Assembly (NCBI GenBank): GCA_022826665.1 | Contig: JAJDUK010000105.1 | Coordinates: 1 to 64,000, forward strand | Length of the DNA stretch: 64,000 nt | Source: Alphaproteobacteria bacterium | Lineage (GTDB): Bacteria; Pseudomonadota; Alphaproteobacteria; UBA828 | Direction of reading: 5' to 3' | In this document: positions 10,718-19,643 of the stretch, piece by piece | How the letters are laid out: the number at the start of each line of letters is the position of its first letter | How positions within the stretch are numbered: position 1 is the stretch's first letter | The notes under the pieces: generated by a model | The model's input: the letters and a program-made list of their open reading frames with translations, nothing else | Databases searched by the model: none | Told to the model about the DNA's origin: nothing | Translations under genes and position numbers: made by a program

Positions 10718-12055
10718 CTAGCCCTCGCCCAGATCCCGGCCGGCGACCCTCTCGCCCCTCACGTACACCGCCCGCACGGCGCGGTCGTCGCCCAGCATCA
10801 TCAGCGCGAACAGCATGTCCTCCAGGCTCTCCGAAAGCTCCTGACGGGCGGCGAGCACCGGCGTCGCCTGCGGGTCGAGCACGACGACATCGGCCCAGCG
10901 TCCGGCATCGAGCGTGCCGATCTCGCCATCGAGGCGGAGGCCGCGCGCATTGCCCAGGGTGGCCAGGTAAAACCCGTCGAAGGCGTTGAAGCTACAGCCC
11001 TTCAGCCTAGCGATCTTGTACGCCTCGGCGAGCGTCTGAAGCAGGGAGTAGCTGGTGCCGCCGCCGATGTCGGTGGCGATGCCGACCCTGACCGGACGCC
11101 GCGCCGCGCCCACGTGCTCGATGTCGAACAGGCCCGATCCCAGAAACGTGTTCGAGGTCGGGCTGTGGACCACCATTGAGTCTGCGTCGTGCAGGGCCTG
11201 GCATTCGCGCTCCGAGAGGTGGATGCCGTGGGCAAAGACGGAGGATTCGCCCACGAGGCCGAAGCGCTCGTAGACATCGGTGTAGTCCTTCGACCAGGGG
11301 AACAGCCGCTGCACCGCCTCGATCTCGGCGGCGCTCTCCGAGAGATGGGTGTGGAGCAGGCAGCCGGGATGGTCGGCCAGCAGCTCGCCGGCGAGTCGAA
11401 GCTGCTCCTCGCTCGACGTGACGGCGAAACGCACTGTGAGCGCGTAGCGCAGGCGCTCGACCTCGTGCCACGACGCGATGAGCTCCGCGCTCTCCCGCGC
11501 GCTCGCTTCCGCGTCCTGGGTCACGGCGTCGGGGGCGTTGCGGTCCATCATGGTCGCCCCCGTCATCAGGCAGAGCCCGCGCCGCTGCGCCGCCCGAAAG
11601 AGACAATCGGCCGCCATTCCGTGCACGGAGGAGAAGACGAGGGCGCTGGTGGTGCCGTGGCTCACGAGCTTGTCGAGAAATCTCTCCGCGGCTGCCGCAG
11701 CATGGTCCTCGGCGGCATAGCGCGCTTCTTCGGGGAAGGCGAATCGCTCAAGCCATTCAAGCAGGTCGTGCGCGGGCGCCGCCAGCATGCGGTGTTGCGG
11801 AAAGTGAACGTGCGCATCGATCAATCCCGGTAGGATGACCTCGCGGCCATAACGCTCGCACGGAGCCTCGGCGTGCTCCCGCGGCAGGTCGGTGAAGGCA
11901 CCGTGCCACAGGATACGGCCCTGCTGGCTCACGACCACCGCCCCGTCCTCGTGGCTCTGCATCGCCTGGTCGGGGCCGACGACGCGGGGATCGTCCCGGA
12001 AACTTACCGTGCGGCCGCGCAGAACCCGCGCCGCGGCATCGGCGCCCGCCGTCAT
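10718..12055 (-). CDS. guaD: Guanine deaminase
   Basis: A 445-residue amidohydrolase that converts guanine to xanthine and ammonia. Metal ligands are in HVHFPQH at 82-88, LHTHLSES near 235 and HGIHLSE near 275. SPTSN and ATDIGGGTSYSLL near 295 and 325 are the characteristic guanine deaminase segments (the Asp in ATD is the last metal ligand). It is the last gene of the purine operon, and its ATG overlaps the uraD stop as ATGA. Its xanthine product is the substrate of the XdhAB enzyme encoded upstream in the same operon. Confidence 0.93.
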   Translation of the reverse strand: MTAGADAAARVLRGRTVSFRDDPRVVGPDQAMQSHEDGAVVVSQQGRILWHGAFTDLPREHAEAPCERYGREVILPGLIDAHVHFPQHRMLAAPAHDLLEWLERFAFPEEARYAAEDHAAAAAERFLDKLVSHGTTSALVFSSVHGMAADCLFRAAQRRGLCLMTGATMMDRNAPDAVTQDAEASARESAELIASWHEVERLRYALTVRFAVTSSEEQLRLAGELLADHPGCLLHTHLSESAAEIEAVQRLFPWSKDYTDVYERFGLVGESSVFAHGIHLSERECQALHDADSMVVHSPTSNTFLGSGLFDIEHVGAARRPVRVGIATDIGGGTSYSLLQTLAEAYKIARLKGCSFNAFDGFYLATLGNARGLRLDGEIGTLDAGRWADVVVLDPQATPVLAARQELSESLEDMLFALMMLGDDRAVRAVYVRGERVAGRDLGEG

Positions 12056-12564
12056 CCCGCGACCCGATCCTCGATGCGGAAGCGCATGATGCGGCAGACA
12101 TTGTCGATCGCGTTCTCGACTTCGACCTCCCGCCCGTTGGCGATACGCTCCTCGAAGGCGGCGAGGATCATCGCCGCTGTCGCGCCCTTGACCGCGAAGA
12201 TGAAGGGTATCTCGAAGCGTTCCTTGTAGGCGGCATTGAGCGCGGTGAAGCGATCGAATTCCTCAGGTGTCAGCCGGTCCAGGCCCGCACCCGCCTGCTC
12301 CTTTCGAGAATCCTCGCTCAAGTCCCCGGCGATCGCCGCGCGGCCGGCGAGATCGGGATGCGCGCGCAGCACGGCCAGCCGTTCCTCCCGCGAAGCGTCG
12401 CGCAGGGCGGCGGCAAAGACATCGGCGACCGCGTCACGGTCGGCGAAGGGGCGGGCGCCGGCCGCACGCTCGGCGACCCAGGGCGAGTGTTCCGCCACGT
12501 CGCCGAACCGGGTGGTGAAATCGGAGACGGCCATCCGGTTGAGATCGTCGATGGAGAGGAGCAT
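12052..12564 (-). CDS. uraD: OHCU decarboxylase (2-oxo-4-hydroxy-4-carboxy-5-ureidoimidazoline decarboxylase)
   Basis: A 170-residue protein catalysing the last step from urate to S-allantoin, decarboxylation of OHCU. The catalytic His lies in AEHSPWVAE (H26), and the conserved RLAVLRAHPDLAG block follows near residue 65. The ATG at 12564 is preferred, with AAGGCGG about eight bases upstream; an in-frame ATG at 12585 would add seven residues but its only purine-rich stretch is too close. It sits four to 25 bases after the puuD stop and overlaps guaD by four bases, so the three products are made together. Confidence 0.9.
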   Translation of the reverse strand: MLLSIDDLNRMAVSDFTTRFGDVAEHSPWVAERAAGARPFADRDAVADVFAAALRDASREERLAVLRAHPDLAGRAAIAGDLSEDSRKEQAGAGLDRLTPEEFDRFTALNAAYKERFEIPFIFAVKGATAAMILAAFEERIANGREVEVENAIDNVCRIMRFRIEDRVAG

Positions 12565-12589
12565 GCCTGCCGCCTTGCCGCCCATCGTC

Positions 12590-13771
12590 CTACTTGTTGT
12601 CGTCGATCCAGGCGCCGAGCTGCGCGCGCTCTTCGTCCGTCATTTCGGTCTCGTTGCCGAGCGGCATGGTGCGGGTCTGGACCGTGAATTTGTCCACCAG
12701 CTCCGCGTGACGGTGCAGCTCATCGATGGTCTCCAGCACGATGTCCTTGGGCGGCGTGTCAAAGCTCTCATGGCTCGGGCTCGCGGCGTGACAGGAGACG
12801 CAGTGCTTGTCGACGATGGCCATGACCTCCACGTCCGAAATATCGAGATCCAGCGTCTCCCGTTGCTGCGGCGAAGTCATCCACACGGCTGCGGCGAGGG
12901 CGACCAGCATGACGGGCAGGGTCCAGACGTATCGGGGAAACGGATCGCCGGCCTCGTGGCGGACAAAGGCATGGCGCAGGCCGGCGCCGCCGACGATGAC
13001 GAAGGCGACGATCAGCCAGGCTTGCGGGTGCGCCGACAGCATCGGGTAATGCCCGCCCACCATGGTCACGAGCACCGGCAGCGTCAGATAGGTGTTGTGG
13101 ACCGAGCGCTGCTTGCCGATGGCGCCGTATTTCGCATCCGGCTCCCGCCCCGCCAGCAGGGCCCTGGTGATCTTCTTCTGGTTGGGGATGATCACCGCGA
13201 ACACGTTGGCCGCCATGAGGGTGCCGATGAAGGCGCCGACATGAATCAACGCGGCGCGGCCGGAGAACACGTTGGTGTAGAGGTAGGCCGCCAGGAGAAT
13301 CCACAGGAACGTTACGATAGCGAGCAGGGTGGGCCGCTTGCCGACGGGCGAGCGGCACAGGCCGTCATAAGCGAACCAGCCGACGGCAAGGCTCCCAACC
13401 GAGATGCCGACCGCGTGCAGGGGCTCGAGGTCCAGGACCGCGGGGTCGATCATCCAGGTCCCGGCACTGAGGTAAAACTGGACGATCAGGAGCAGGAAGC
13501 CGGTGAACCAGGTCAGATAGGCTTCCCACTTGAACCAGACCAAGTCGCCGGGCAGCTCCTTCGGCGCAACGGTGAACTTCTCGACATGATAGAAGCCGCC
13601 GCCGTGCACCTGCCACGCGGTGCCCAGCACGCCTTCCTTCATCTTCTCCCGCTTCCTTAGCTTGACGTCGAGAGCGATGAAATAGAACGAGGTGCCGATC
13701 CAGCCGATGCCGGCGATCATGTGCGCCCAGCGAATCAGGAGATTGAGCCAGTCGACGGCGAAGGCGGCCAA
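12590..13771 (-). CDS. puuD: Membrane urate hydroxylase with C-terminal cytochrome c domain
   Basis: A 393-residue inner-membrane protein that oxidises urate to 5-hydroxyisourate without soluble urate oxidase, presumably passing electrons to the respiratory chain. The N-terminal 280 residues hold about eight hydrophobic segments, with the PuuD pattern RWAHMIAGIGWIG near residue 14 and PNQKKI near 195. The C-terminal domain has one CVSCH haem c site at 324-328 and a probable axial Met in TRTMPLGNE (M369). The start is a TTG at 13771, with AGGAG eight bases before it. It follows the binding-protein gene across an 86-base gap holding a strong stem-loop. A second, much shorter PuuD-like protein is encoded at 60040-60570. 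Confidence 0.92.
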   Translation of the reverse strand: MAAFAVDWLNLLIRWAHMIAGIGWIGTSFYFIALDVKLRKREKMKEGVLGTAWQVHGGGFYHVEKFTVAPKELPGDLVWFKWEAYLTWFTGFLLLIVQFYLSAGTWMIDPAVLDLEPLHAVGISVGSLAVGWFAYDGLCRSPVGKRPTLLAIVTFLWILLAAYLYTNVFSGRAALIHVGAFIGTLMAANVFAVIIPNQKKITRALLAGREPDAKYGAIGKQRSVHNTYLTLPVLVTMVGGHYPMLSAHPQAWLIVAFVIVGGAGLRHAFVRHEAGDPFPRYVWTLPVMLVALAAAVWMTSPQQRETLDLDISDVEVMAIVDKHCVSCHAASPSHESFDTPPKDIVLETIDELHRHAELVDKFTVQTRTMPLGNETEMTDEERAQLGAWIDDNK

Positions 13772-13798
13772 GCGCGTGTCTCCTCGCGCTCACAACAA

Positions 13799-13840
13799 CC
13801 GGCGCACCGGGCCCGCCTCGCGGCAGGAACGGTGCGCCGG
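13799..13840 (-). other. Intercistronic stem-loop between the BMP binding-protein gene and puuD
   Basis: CCGGCGCACCG (13799-13809) and CGGTGCGCCGG (13830-13840) form a perfect 11-bp stem with a 20-base loop. On the transcribed strand it starts 17 bases after the binding-protein stop and is followed by GTTGTTGTG, too short for a convincing terminator. It probably sets 3' ends or protects the abundant binding-protein message while letting some transcripts reach puuD-uraD-guaD. Confidence 0.6.
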
Positions 13841-13857
13841 CCAGTATCGGTAACGGA

Positions 13858-14928
13858 CTATTCTGGCAAGGTGTCGTCGACGCCCTGGACGTACCAGTTG
13901 ATGCCCGCGAGCGTCCCGTCGTCCATGACCTCGCCTTCCGCCACGGCCAGCGTGCCGTCCTGCTTGTACACGGGACCGGCAAAGGGGTTGAGTTCCCCGG
14001 AGGCGATCGCGGCTGCCGTTTCCGCGGCCGCCGCCGCGACGTCATCGGGCATGTTGGTGTAGGGTGCCATCACCACCGTGCCCGCGGCCATTCCGGTCCA
14101 TGTGTCACCCGACTCCCAGGTCCCGTCGAGCACCGCCTGGGCACGCTCGACGTAGTAGGGGCCCCACTCGTCGATGATCGCCGTGAGCTGTGCCTTCGGC
14201 GCGAAGTGGATCATGTCGGAGGCCTGACCGAAGCCGAGCACGCCCTGTTCTTCGGCGATCTGTAGCGGCGCCGTCGAATCGGTGTGCTGGGTGATGATGT
14301 CGGCACCCTGGCCGATCAGCACCTTCGCGGCATCGGCTTCCTTGCCCGGATCGAACCACGTGTTGACCCAAACCACCTTGAGCTTGAAGTCGGGGTTCAC
14401 GGTCTGTGCGCCCAGGATGAACGCGTTGATGCCCATCACGACCTCTGGAATGGGGAAGGACGCGATGTAGCCGGCAACCCCCGACTTCGACATCTTCGCG
14501 GCGATCTGGCCGATGACGTATCGGCCTTCATGGAAGCGCGCGTTGTAGGACGCGACGTTCTCGGACTGCTTGTAGCCGGTCGCGTGCTCGAACTTCACGT
14601 CGGGAAATCGCTTCGCCACCTTGATTGTCGGGTCCATGTAGCCGAAGGACGTGGTGAAGATCAGCCCGACACCCTGGCGCGCCAGTCGCTCGATCGCGCG
14701 CTCGGCGTCCGGCCCCTCCGGCACGTTTTCGACATACACGGTCTCGACCTGGTCACCCAGTGCCTCCTCGACAGCGAGGCGGCCCTGGTCATGAGCGTAG
14801 GTCCAGCCATGATCGCCGATCGGCCCGATATAGATGAACCCAACCTTGAGCTTGTCGGCAGCGGACGCGGCACCCGCGGCGAATGTCATCGCCAGCGCGA
14901 GCGCGACCATTCCAATGAGCTTCTTCAT
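13858..14928 (-). CDS. BMP-family (purine/nucleoside) ABC binding protein
   Basis: A 356-residue periplasmic binding protein of the BMP (basic membrane protein, PnrA/Med) family, which binds nucleosides or purines. The signal peptide ends at ASA, residue 23. The mature start KLKVGFIYIGPIGDHGWTY is the hallmark of this family. The ATG at 14928 is preceded by a near-perfect AAAGGAGG six bases upstream, the strongest ribosome site I noticed in the window, which fits high expression. Two permease genes and an ATPase lie directly upstream, and puuD, uraD and guaD lie downstream, so the ligand is most likely a purine base, nucleoside or urate. Confidence 0.9.
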   Translation of the reverse strand: MKKLIGMVALALAMTFAAGAASAADKLKVGFIYIGPIGDHGWTYAHDQGRLAVEEALGDQVETVYVENVPEGPDAERAIERLARQGVGLIFTTSFGYMDPTIKVAKRFPDVKFEHATGYKQSENVASYNARFHEGRYVIGQIAAKMSKSGVAGYIASFPIPEVVMGINAFILGAQTVNPDFKLKVVWVNTWFDPGKEADAAKVLIGQGADIITQHTDSTAPLQIAEEQGVLGFGQASDMIHFAPKAQLTAIIDEWGPYYVERAQAVLDGTWESGDTWTGMAAGTVVMAPYTNMPDDVAAAAAETAAAIASGELNPFAGPVYKQDGTLAVAEGEVMDDGTLAGINWYVQGVDDTLPE

Positions 14929-15021
14929 GATGCCTCCTTTCACGTCAGCAAGTTTTCTTGCGGTGCAACGATTCATTCCGCCAACGTTCATCGTAACGCG
15001 CCGGCGGCCGGCCGTCCCACT

Positions 15022-15942
15022 CTACCTCTCGGGCGCGAAGGGCTGCCCGATCATTGCGGGCGTGTTCATCCTGATCAAAGACCTGTTCCCAGAAATGATC
15101 ACCAGCACCACTATCGTGACGAGGTAGGGCAGGGACGACAATAGCTGGGACGGGATTCCGACGCCCAGACCCTGGACGTAGAGGCCCATGATCCAGACCG
15201 TGCCGAAGAGATAGGCCCCGATCAGCAGACGCCCGGGCAGCCACGTGGAAAAAACGACCAGTGCGAGCGCGATCCAGCCGCGGCCCGCGCTCATGTTCTC
15301 GATCCACTGCGGTGTGTAGGCGAGCGCCAGATACGCGCCGGCGAGGCCCGAGCAGGCGCCGCCGAAGGCGATGCAGGCGTAGCGCACCCTGATCACGCCG
15401 TAGCCCAAAGCATGGGCGGAATGGTGGTTGTTGCCCACCGCGTTGATGACGAGGCCGATCCGGGTTCGAAACAGCACGTAGCTGACGGCCGCGATCAGCG
15501 CCAGCGAGATGTAGACCAGGATGTCCTGGCCGAACAGGATGGGCCCGATGAAGGGGATGTCGGTGAGCAGGGGGATGTGGATCGATTCGAGCTTCTCGCC
15601 GGGAAGCCCCGTGAACCCTTCACCGATCAGGCCGGACAGCCCCAGCCCCAGCAGCGTGAGCGACAGCCCGGTCGCGACCTGCGAGGTCATCAAGGTCTGG
15701 GTCAGAAAGGCGAAGAGCATCGACGTGGCGACGCCTGCGTAGAGCCCAACCAGAATGCCGAGCAACGCCGAGCCGGTCGTGTAGGCGGCGGCAAAGCTGC
15801 AGACCGCGCCCATGATCATCATGCCTTCGACGCCCAGGTTGAGGACGCCCGAGCGTTCCGTGACGAGCTCTCCGGTCGCCGCCAGCAGCAACGGCGTGGA
15901 CGCCGTGATGATCGTCAGAATGACGGCTTCGAGGGCTTCCAT
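15022..15942 (-). CDS. Nucleoside-type ABC importer permease (YufQ/NupQ-like)
   Basis: A 306-residue inner-membrane permease of the BPD_transp_2 family. The N-terminal segment TERSGVLNLGVEGMM (near 29-43) is the conserved motif of the second permease in BMP-type nucleoside importers. About eight hydrophobic segments are visible. It lies 31 bases downstream of the partner permease and 93 bases upstream of the binding-protein gene, in the middle of the purine operon. Confidence 0.88.
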   Translation of the reverse strand: MEALEAVILTIITASTPLLLAATGELVTERSGVLNLGVEGMMIMGAVCSFAAAYTTGSALLGILVGLYAGVATSMLFAFLTQTLMTSQVATGLSLTLLGLGLSGLIGEGFTGLPGEKLESIHIPLLTDIPFIGPILFGQDILVYISLALIAAVSYVLFRTRIGLVINAVGNNHHSAHALGYGVIRVRYACIAFGGACSGLAGAYLALAYTPQWIENMSAGRGWIALALVVFSTWLPGRLLIGAYLFGTVWIMGLYVQGLGVGIPSQLLSSLPYLVTIVVLVIISGNRSLIRMNTPAMIGQPFAPER

Positions 15943-15973
15943 CGACCGGTGCCTAAATCTTCCAGTTCAACTT

Positions 15974-17032
15974 CTAGCTGCGAACGAGCCTGATGCGGTA
16001 ACGGATCAGCGTATCGCAGGCCAGGATGAGGAACAGCAGCATGCCCTGGAACACCTGAGTCGTCTTGTCGGAGATGCCGAGTATCACTTGCACCCCTTCT
16101 CCGCCCATGTAGCTGATCGCGAGCAGCACGCCCGCGAAGAAGACGCCGATTGGGTTCAGGCGACCGAGGAAGGCGACGATGATCGCGGTGAAACCGTAGC
16201 CCGGCGAGACGTTCGGTTGCAGTTGCCCGCTCGGACCCGCGACTTCGCAGATGCCGGCCAGCCCCGCGAGAGCGCCTGACAGCATGAAGCAGAACAAGAC
16301 CACCCGCTTCCCCTTGAAGCCGGCGAACGAGCCGGCGCGCGGCGAGGTGCCGACGACGCGGATCTCGAATCCGCGCAGCGTCCGTCCCATCATGAAGGCG
16401 ACGATGATGACGGCGACGATGGCGAAGATGGCGCCGATATGCACCCGTCCCTCGCCCAGAGGCGGTATGACTTGCCAGCCCTCGAACAATATGGACTGTG
16501 GGAAATTGTAGCCGTCCGGGTCGCGCCAGGGCCCCCGTATCAGCCAGTCCAGCAGCAGCTGGGCGACGTAGACCAGCATCAGGCTGGTCAGGATCTCGTT
16601 GGCGGAGAACCGGTTCTTCAGGAACGCCGGGATTGCGGCAAAGAGCGCACCGCCCGCGATACCGAGAACGAGCATGAGGATCAGGACCAGCGGCGACTGC
16701 CAGTCGGGGAAATAGATCGGGATGGAGGCGCCGATCAGGGCGCCCATCGTAAGCTGGCCCTCCGCACCGATGTTCCAGACATTGGCGGTGTAGCAGACGG
16801 CGAGACCGACGCCGATCAGGATGAGCGGTGCGGCCTTGACGATCACCTCTTCGATGGACCAGGCGCTGGTCAGCGGGTCGATGAAGTAGATGTAGAGCGC
16901 TTCGCCGGGATCGAACCCCAAGGCCACGAACATGATGGCGCCGAGCGCGAGCGTGATGCCGATCGCCAGCACAGGCGACAGAAACGCCATCAGCGTCGAA
17001 CGCTGGCTGCGTCTTTCCAGCCTGAGAATCAC
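15974..17032 (-). CDS. Nucleoside-type ABC importer permease (YufP/NupP-like)
   Basis: A 352-residue inner-membrane permease of the BPD_transp_2 family. The segment YTANVWNIGAEGQLTMGA (near 80-97) is the characteristic motif of the first permease of BMP-type nucleoside importers. The start is GTG at 17032; the overlapping GTGA contains the stop of the ATPase gene, so the two are translationally coupled. It functions with the 15022-15942 permease and the dual-domain ATPase. Confidence 0.88.
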   Translation of the reverse strand: MILRLERRSQRSTLMAFLSPVLAIGITLALGAIMFVALGFDPGEALYIYFIDPLTSAWSIEEVIVKAAPLILIGVGLAVCYTANVWNIGAEGQLTMGALIGASIPIYFPDWQSPLVLILMLVLGIAGGALFAAIPAFLKNRFSANEILTSLMLVYVAQLLLDWLIRGPWRDPDGYNFPQSILFEGWQVIPPLGEGRVHIGAIFAIVAVIIVAFMMGRTLRGFEIRVVGTSPRAGSFAGFKGKRVVLFCFMLSGALAGLAGICEVAGPSGQLQPNVSPGYGFTAIIVAFLGRLNPIGVFFAGVLLAISYMGGEGVQVILGISDKTTQVFQGMLLFLILACDTLIRYRIRLVRS

Positions 17033-18618
17033 GCCTCTGCCCCGTGCTCGACATCCCGGCCAGCTCTCTCGTGGGTGCCCGCCATCAGCAAGCCGATCCG
17101 TTCCGGGCTGAGCTCTCCCGCCGGGTAGGCTTCCGACAGCTCGCCGCGCGAGATCACCGCGATGCGATCGGCGATCTCGAAGATCTCGTCGAGGTCCTGG
17201 CTGATCATCAGAACCGCCGAGCCGCTCCGCGCCATGTCCACCAGGGACTGGCGGATGAACGCCGCCGCGCCCGCGTCGACTCCCCAGGTTGGCTGATGCA
17301 CCACCAGGATGCGAGGCCTGCGGGTCATCTCGCGGCCGACGACGAATTTCTGCAGGTTGCCGCCGGAGAGCGCGCTCGCTTCCGGATCAGCCAGGTTCTT
17401 GCGCACGTCATAGTGCTCGGCGACCCTGGCCATCACGTCTTTCGCCGCGCCGCGGTTGATCAGGCCGTGCCGCACGACATCGTTACCAACGGCATGGTGG
17501 GTGAGAACGAGGTTCTCCGAGAGTGGCAGGTCCGCAATGGCGGCGTGGCCGACGCGCTCTTCCGGCACGAAGGCGGCATCGCGCCGGCGCCTTTGCGTGA
17601 TGGTCTCGCGGCCGCAGGGCGCGCCCGCCAGCTTCACCGCATCCGCAGATTTGCTTGTTCGTTCGCCCGAGATGGCGTCGAAGAGCTCCGACTGGCCGTT
17701 GCCCGCGACCCCCGCGATCGCGACGATCTCGCCGGATCGAACCGCGAGATCGATGCTCTTCAGCGCGACGCCGAAGGGGTCATCGGTCGGCATGGAGAGG
17801 CCGGCGAGCTCGAGCAGGGGCGCGCCGGTTGCCGCGCCGCTCCCCGACTGAAGCGCTGCGACGTCGGTGCCGATCATGTGCCTGGCGAGGGAGGCGGCGG
17901 ATTCCTGCTGTGGATCGACCCGCGCCACCAGACGCCCCAGGCGCAGGATCGTCGCGTCGTGGCAGAGGCGCTTCACCTCCTCCAGGCGATGGGAGATGTA
18001 GAGCACCGCGCAGCCTTCGCCAGCCAGGCGCTCCAGGGTGACGAAGAGCTGATCCGCCTCCTGAGGAGTCAGGACTGCGGTGGGCTCGTCCAGGATCAGC
18101 AAGCGCGGCTCCTGCAACAGGCAGCGCACGACCTCGATGCGCTGGCGCTCGCCCACCGAAAGATCAGCCACGAGCGCGCCGGGCCGCAGCGGCAGGCCGT
18201 AGTCGGCGGAGACCGTCTCGATCCGCCCGGCCAGCGCCTTCAGGTCCCTCTCCCCCTTGAGCGCAAGCGCGATGTTCTGCGTGACGGTGAGCGCATCGAA
18301 CAGCGAGAAGTGCTGAAACACCATGCCGATGCCCAGCTCCCGCGCTGCCGCTGGATTCGAGATCGTGACCGGAGCGGCCCCCCAGAAAAGTGTTCCCGAC
18401 GTGGGCTGCAGGGCCCCGTAAATGATCTTCACCAGGGTGGACTTGCCGGCGCCGTTCTCGCCCAGCAGTGCGTGGATTTCGCCGGGCTTCAGGCTCAGGT
18501 CGATATCGTCGTTGGCCCGCAGATCGCCGAAGAGCTTGACGATGTTGCGGGCTTCCAGAATGTACGCGCCCGCAGCCGCCCCGTTACCGTTATCCGACCC
18601 CATCGCGCCGACGCTCAT
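17029..18618 (-). CDS. Nucleoside-type ABC importer ATPase with two ABC domains
   Basis: A 529-residue fused ATPase of the BMP/ribose importer class. Domain 1 is intact: Walker A GENGAGKST at 53-61, signature LSVGERQR near 160, Walker B LLILDEPTA near 183. Domain 2 is degenerate: GVAGNGQSE replaces Walker A (GQ instead of GK), and Walker B reads ILVVHQPTW, with no catalytic Glu, although LSGGNLQK is kept. One active and one degenerate site is usual for this family. The ATG at 18618 is chosen; a second ATG at 18603 is possible. It lies 26 bases after the xdhC stop, so the importer and the oxidase genes form one operon. Confidence 0.88.
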   Translation of the reverse strand: MSVGAMGSDNGNGAAAGAYILEARNIVKLFGDLRANDDIDLSLKPGEIHALLGENGAGKSTLVKIIYGALQPTSGTLFWGAAPVTISNPAAARELGIGMVFQHFSLFDALTVTQNIALALKGERDLKALAGRIETVSADYGLPLRPGALVADLSVGERQRIEVVRCLLQEPRLLILDEPTAVLTPQEADQLFVTLERLAGEGCAVLYISHRLEEVKRLCHDATILRLGRLVARVDPQQESAASLARHMIGTDVAALQSGSGAATGAPLLELAGLSMPTDDPFGVALKSIDLAVRSGEIVAIAGVAGNGQSELFDAISGERTSKSADAVKLAGAPCGRETITQRRRRDAAFVPEERVGHAAIADLPLSENLVLTHHAVGNDVVRHGLINRGAAKDVMARVAEHYDVRKNLADPEASALSGGNLQKFVVGREMTRRPRILVVHQPTWGVDAGAAAFIRQSLVDMARSGSAVLMISQDLDEIFEIADRIAVISRGELSEAYPAGELSPERIGLLMAGTHERAGRDVEHGAEA

Positions 18619-18644
18619 CCGTCCCGGACCTGCGGCGCGGGCCC

Positions 18645-19634
18645 CTAGGACGAGGCCTCCGCGCTGTGCGCAGCGAGCGCCATCGCATCCCTGCGGCGCA
18701 GCAGATCCGCGACCACCGATGCGGCGATGACCGCCGGCTGTTTCGACGTAACGCCGTCGATGCCGATCGGACAGACCAACCGCTCGATATCGTCGTCCGC
18801 CAGGCCCGCCTGTCGCATGCGGCTGATAAAGCGGCCCTTCTTCGACGCCGAGCCGATCAGGCCGACATAGCCGAACCGCCTTGCCCTGAGCGCGGCGAGG
18901 ACCACGTCGAAGTCGAGCGCATGGCTGTGGGACATCACCAGGACGAAAGCACCGTCGGGCACTCCGTCCAGCTCGGCCGCCGGTTCCGCCGCCACGACGA
19001 CCCGCACGTCGCCCGGTACGATGGTAGGAAATTCGTTCTTCCGAGGATCTATCCACACCACGCTGAAGTCGAGCGGCGCGAGCGCGATGATCAGGGCGCG
19101 GCCGACATGACCGGCGCCGATGAGCGCCAGAACCTGCTTACGTGTCCCGAAGCGCTCTAGCAGACGTCCGTCCGCCGCAAGCAGGCTGTCTTCGCCGCCC
19201 GGCAGATCGCGCTCCAGAATGGTCCGCTCTACGCACTGCTCGGTGATGCGGCCCTCGGTGGTGAAAAGTCCGGCCTTTTCGGCTTCGGCGAGCGCCTGCA
19301 CCTCGGCGGCCCGTCCGGGCGTGAACACTTCACAGAGGATGCGCACCGAGCCGCCGCAACACTGGCCGAGATCGGGGCCGAGCGCCGTGCGGGCTACGTC
19401 CACCGGCGGAGCCTCCCCGCCCGTGCAGCCCTTCGCCAAGGCCGCGCGGGCGCGTTCGATCGCCTGCCATTCCAGCGTCCCGCCGCCGATCGTGCCGGCA
19501 AACGAGCCGTTCTCCAGCACAACCATGCGCGCGCCGGGTTCGCGAGGTGCCGAGCCCTTGGCTTCGACGATGCTGACCAGGGCGCAATTCTGTTCATCGC
19601 GGAGCGCGCGGCCGATGGTCGCCCAGGTCTTCAT
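18645..19634 (-). CDS. xdhC: Xanthine dehydrogenase accessory protein (Moco sulfuration/insertion)
   Basis: A 329-residue XdhC/CoxI-family protein. In Rhodobacter capsulatus, XdhC binds molybdenum cofactor, promotes its sulfuration and delivers it to XdhB. Visible family features are APREPGARM near 30, TIGGGTLEW near 48, GQCCGG near 95, and a C-terminal Rossmann segment ALIGAGHVGRAL near 170 followed by IGSASKKGRF near 260. The order xdhA-xdhB-xdhC matches R. capsulatus; the gap from xdhB is nine bases. Confidence 0.93.
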   Translation of the reverse strand: MKTWATIGRALRDEQNCALVSIVEAKGSAPREPGARMVVLENGSFAGTIGGGTLEWQAIERARAALAKGCTGGEAPPVDVARTALGPDLGQCCGGSVRILCEVFTPGRAAEVQALAEAEKAGLFTTEGRITEQCVERTILERDLPGGEDSLLAADGRLLERFGTRKQVLALIGAGHVGRALIIALAPLDFSVVWIDPRKNEFPTIVPGDVRVVVAAEPAAELDGVPDGAFVLVMSHSHALDFDVVLAALRARRFGYVGLIGSASKKGRFISRMRQAGLADDDIERLVCPIGIDGVTSKQPAVIAASVVADLLRRRDAMALAAHSAEASS

Positions 19635-19643
19635 CGCTTCGCC